In this document: piece by piece, positions 61,502 to 64,000 of the stretch
How the letters are laid out: the number at the start of each line of letters is the position of its first letter
Position numbering within the stretch: position 1 is the first letter of the stretch
From: Arthrobacter gallicola
GTDB lineage: Bacteria > Actinomycetota > Actinomycetes > Actinomycetales > Micrococcaceae
Direction: 5' to 3'
DNA: 64,000 nucleotides
Assembly: GCF_014836775.1 (NCBI RefSeq)
Contig: NZ_JACSQD010000008.1
Coordinates: forward strand, 62,001-126,000
The notes under the pieces: generated by a model
Seen by the model: only the letters and a program-made list of their open reading frames with translations
Told to the model about the DNA's origin: nothing
Database searches by the model: none
Program-made: the position numbers and the translations under genes

Positions 61502-61739
61502 GGGTGCGGCGCCGTGCGCCGGTCCTTTCGGCGTGCTCTTGCCTGGCACCGGTTGCCGCTGGGGGCGAGTGCAGGCCGCTTCTTCATCCGAACCACCCAA
61601 CGAGCGTGGGGTTGGTATGCGGCCAAGTCGGAGCTTGGCGGCCGCAGTTCTTGAAGCTGTTGGAAGTATAGCCTCCCGGCGCCCCAATGTGTGTTCCGTT
61701 ACATCCCATGTCATCTTCGCCGGAACCAGGGCGCGGCCG

Positions 61740-62189
61740 CTAAGGGGAATAGGTCCCGTTGTACTGCCGCGGAACCCATTCCATAAAGATGTTGGCCGTC
61801 ACCGGGCCGATTCCCTTAAATCCTTCGAGGCGCTCCCTGAGCTCTCCGGCCGAGCCTGCTCCCTTGACCATCTGCTCCAGTGACCCGTACCGCCGGATGA
61901 TTCCGGCCATCACGGAGTGCAGTTCGTCGTCTTCCTTCCAGCGGTAGTGCACATAACCGCCTTCGGTCAGCAGCTCCATGAGCCGTTCCCGGCTGACCGA
62001 GGAGAAGCTCCCGGGGTTCGTCAGCCCGTTATCAATAAGCACGCGCCAGGTTCTGGCGGCGATGTCCTGCTGGATGCGCTTGCCGAACAGCAGACTCGCC
62101 AGGAACCAGCGGTACAGCTGATCGGGATCTCCACTGCCAAGGTCGATGCCAAGATCCCCGGGGGACAATTTGGGTTCGTTTGCCGCCAT
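61740..62189 (-). CDS. HhH-type DNA repair glycosylase-like protein
   Basis: A 149-residue helical protein resembling the core of HhH-GPD DNA glycosylases/endonuclease III. The YRWFLASLLFGKRIQQDIAARTWRVLIDNG start and the hairpin LEGFKGIGPVTANIFMEWVP match the DNA-binding helix-hairpin-helix. The catalytic Asp that normally follows the hairpin is replaced or absent within this short C-terminus, and there is no iron-sulfur cluster loop. ATG 62198 is an alternative start. Activity uncertain. Confidence 0.78.
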   Translation of the reverse strand: MAANEPKLSPGDLGIDLGSGDPDQLYRWFLASLLFGKRIQQDIAARTWRVLIDNGLTNPGSFSSVSRERLMELLTEGGYVHYRWKEDDELHSVMAGIIRRYGSLEQMVKGAGSAGELRERLEGFKGIGPVTANIFMEWVPRQYNGTYSP

Positions 62190-62249
62190 ACAAGCCAACG
62201 TACGCCCGCCGAAAGCGCTTCGGAAGGTACCCAGGCCTGCAGAAGAAAA

Positions 62250-62278
62250 CTGCCGGCAGAGAGGAAACTGCCGGCAGG
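62250..62278. repeat. Duplicated palindrome CTGCCGGCAG
   Basis: The self-complementary CTGCCGGCAG occurs at 62250-62259 and 62269-62278 inside a 19-base tandem repeat (AAACTGCCGGCAG in each). It lies between the repair gene start and the cold-shock terminator. Confidence 0.7.
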
Positions 62279-62340
62279 GGGCGCAGGCTCACCAGCCATC
62301 GGACCGGACAGCCGTACACGCACAGACAACTGGTTAAACC

Positions 62341-62374
62341 ACAGGTGCAGGACGGTAAGCCGTCCTGCACCTGT
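62341..62374 (-). terminator. Strong hairpin terminator after the cold-shock gene
   Basis: ACAGGTGCAGGACGG and CCGTCCTGCACCTGT are perfect 15-base arms around TAAG, 36 bases past the stop. A GGTTT follows on the minus strand. Confidence 0.85.
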
Positions 62375-62410
62375 GTCCAGCTGGCCCGTGAATGGGGCCG
62401 GAAGCCTTGG

Positions 62411-62614
62411 TTAGACAGGCTGGATGTTTACCGCCTGGGGGCCCTTGGGTCCCTGTTCGGTATCGAAGCTAACCTTCTGGTTCTCTTCGAGGGAGCGGTA
62501 GCCGCTCGCGTTGATAGCGGAGTAGTGGGCGAAAACATCGGCGCTGCCGTCGTCGGGCTCGATGAAGCCAAAGCCCTTTTCAGCGTTAAACCATTTCACG
62601 GTGCCAGTTGCCAT
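62411..62614 (-). CDS. CspA-family cold-shock protein
   Basis: A 67-residue single cold-shock domain that binds single-stranded RNA/DNA. RNP1 is KGFGFI and RNP2 VFAHYS, with aromatic residues at W8, F15, F17 and F28. It acts as an RNA chaperone. AAGGATG upstream of ATG gives a ribosome site. A leader of about 145 bases with a promoter at 62767-62795 suggests control through mRNA structure, as for cspA genes in other bacteria. Confidence 0.95.
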   Translation of the reverse strand: MATGTVKWFNAEKGFGFIEPDDGSADVFAHYSAINASGYRSLEENQKVSFDTEQGPKGPQAVNIQPV

Positions 62615-62795
62615 TTTTAATCATCCTTCTGAGGCGAAACAACCCCGACCGTCGGGGAGCTTCCAGTTGCTGTGCCGTTTACGGCCTTCTACAAAAAAAG
62701 CGGCGTTGCCCTGGATCTGGGTTTCGGCCGCTTGGATACAAAATGCTCAACACAACAACTGCGGCTAGTATACACAGCGGCCGGGGAAGCGTCAC
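62615..62795 (-). promoter_or_regulatory. Promoter and long 5' leader of the cold-shock gene
   Basis: On the minus strand GTGACG (62790-62795), a 17-base spacer and TATACT (62767-62772) form a good promoter. The transcript would start near 62760, leaving a leader of about 145 bases that contains a stem CCCCGAcggTCGGGG (62643-62657) and a T7 run. Confidence 0.6.
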
Positions 62796-62824
62796 GGGTC
62801 TTTTGACTCCCCTAGGCTGGAAAG

Positions 62825-64000
62825 ATGGACTCCCCGATCGAGCACTATCTGCAGCGCATCCACGCCGAGATTTCCGACCTAAAGGACGGGAAACCCTACA
62901 GCTCCATCCCGGCCATGGCGAACGTTGACCCCAACCGCTTTGGCATTGTCCTCGCCACCGCTGACGGCTACGTCTACGAGGTGGGTGACACCCGGGAGGA
63001 ATTCAGCATCCAGTCAATTTCCAAACCGTTCACCTACGGACTGGCGCTGGCTGACCGCGGGATGGACGACGTCGATGCGAAGGTCGACGTCGAGCCCTCC
63101 GGCGATTCCTTCAATGAAATCTCCCTCGCCGAAGGAACCGGCCGGCCGGCCAACGCGATGATCAACGCGGGAGCCCTCACTGCCACCTCGCTGGTCCGCG
63201 GTTCCGGCGGCAACTCCCGTTTCAAACGGATCCTCAACACCTACTCGGCGTTCGCGGGCCGCCAGCTTTCCGTCAGCGAACGCATTTACCAGTCCGAGCT
63301 GAAGTACGGCCACCGCAACCATGCCCTGGCCTACCTGCTGCGCAGCTTCGACATCATCGAATCCGACCCGACGCCGGTGATCGAGGACTACTTCCGGCAG
63401 TGCTCCGTGATGGTGACGGCCCTGGACCTGGCCATGATGGCCGCCACGCTGGCCAACAGCGGCCGGAATCCCCTGAGCAACGAACAGGTGCTGGATATCG
63501 CCCCGGTGGAACGGGTCCTCTCCGTCATGGCGACCTGCGGCATGTATGACGACGCCGGCGCCTGGATGAGCAGTGTCGGGATGCCCGCCAAGTCCGGTGT
63601 AGGCGGGGGAACCATCGCCGTGCTGCCCGGACAGATTGGGCTGGCCGTCTACTCTCCGCCGCTGGATGCCCACGGCAGCAGCGTCCGCGGAGTCGCAGTC
63701 AGCCAGCGGCTCTCCCATGACCTCGAACTGCACTTTGTCCGCGCCGGGCGGACCGGACGTTCGGCACTCCGGGCCGCGTATGACATTGGGACCACGCCGT
63801 CGGGCATCCGCCGGAGCGAGGACGCCGCAGCGCTGCTGCGGGCCAACGCCCACCGCGCCCGTGTCCTGGAGCTCAACGGTGATCTGCTCTTTGCCGGAGC
63901 AGAAGCCATGGTGCGGGAACTTTCTTCCCTCCAGGACGACGTTGAGCTGGTGGTCCTGGATCTGCGCAGCGTGGACGAGGTCTCCGGCGTGGCGCTGCGG
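62825..64000 (+). CDS. glsA: Glutaminase with C-terminal STAS domain, partial
   Basis: A glutaminase (serine-dependent beta-lactamase fold) that converts glutamine to glutamate and ammonia. The catalytic Ser-x-x-Lys is SISKPF (about residue 64), with NAMINAGAL, the YGHRNHALAYLLRSF segment and SGVGGGTIAVLPGQIGLAVYSPPLD. After about residue 340 a second domain begins (ARVLELNGDLLFAGAEAMVRELSSL, then LVVLDLRSVDEVSGVAL), the start of a STAS domain. The gene runs off the window at residue 392. GGAAAG precedes ATG 62825. It is divergent from the cold-shock gene. Confidence 0.93.
   Translation, partial: MDSPIEHYLQRIHAEISDLKDGKPYSSIPAMANVDPNRFGIVLATADGYVYEVGDTREEFSIQSISKPFTYGLALADRGMDDVDAKVDVEPSGDSFNEISLAEGTGRPANAMINAGALTATSLVRGSGGNSRFKRILNTYSAFAGRQLSVSERIYQSELKYGHRNHALAYLLRSFDIIESDPTPVIEDYFRQCSVMVTALDLAMMAATLANSGRNPLSNEQVLDIAPVERVLSVMATCGMYDDAGAWMSSVGMPAKSGVGGGTIAVLPGQIGLAVYSPPLDAHGSSVRGVAVSQRLSHDLELHFVRAGRTGRSALRAAYDIGTTPSGIRRSEDAAALLRANAHRARVLELNGDLLFAGAEAMVRELSSLQDDVELVVLDLRSVDEVSGVALR

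Overview
The window is chromosomal DNA of a high-GC actinobacterium, most like the Micrococcaceae (Arthrobacter and relatives). The signs are strong G/C third-position bias, many GTG/TTG starts, ATGA operon overlaps, several apparently leaderless genes, a HAIR (HspR) element, DUF6318 lipoproteins, a DUF6350/PerM protein, a ureABCFGD urease operon without ureE, and a GlnA4-type amine glutamylation cluster. I saw no rRNA, tRNA, CRISPR array, insertion sequence or prophage. No gene-free stretch exceeds 300 bases.

Layout. 0-9.8 kb: macrodomain protein, GAP-family membrane protein, a two-component system converging on a three-gene ABC-2 exporter, and a one-carbon operon glyA-folD behind a ZTP riboswitch. 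9.8-20.4 kb: purU, gamma carbonic anhydrase, a winged-helix regulator with an MFS exporter and a likely autoregulatory operator, a Gfo/Idh/MocA oxidoreductase, a GCS2-family ligase, an Hsp20 gene with both CIRCE and HAIR elements, icd and purH. 20.6-26.5 kb: the most unusual region, a tight plus-strand cluster (secreted protein, Ycf46-like AAA+ ATPase, DUF2997, radical SAM activase-like protein, DUF1257-like protein and two paralogous membrane/helix-hairpin-helix proteins). The ATPase and both helix-hairpin-helix proteins end in the same tail, G-R-x-V-D-[YF]. The cluster plus an MFS gene lies between purH and purN, which are neighbours in many actinobacteria.

26.7-39 kb: MFS transporter, purN, DUF6350, TauE/SafE, DUF1684, GNAT, a Pyr_excise-like protein, a DUF6318-PKD-DUF6318 surface cassette, a short lipoprotein and a Stealth phosphotransferase. 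39-45.2 kb: FadR-type regulator, ethanolamine-type permease, gamma-glutamylamide synthetase, gamma-glutamyl hydrolase, aldehyde dehydrogenase and SDR, consistent with oxidising an amino-alcohol such as ethanolamine while it is masked by glutamate. 47.5-54 kb: urease operon with a start-codon hairpin, a frameshifted gene and a NixA-type nickel permease. 54-64 kb: NCS1 permease, alcohol dehydrogenase, YchJ, Ser/Thr kinase, divergent Nramp-family transporter, a decayed-looking PIN toxin-antitoxin pair, HhH repair protein, cold-shock protein and a glutaminase-STAS protein that runs off the window end.

The genes fit a soil heterotroph that scavenges nitrogen (urea, amines, glutamine, nucleobases), makes purines with formyl-folate under ZTP control, and has stress and surface functions. 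All functions are read from sequence; none was checked by database search.
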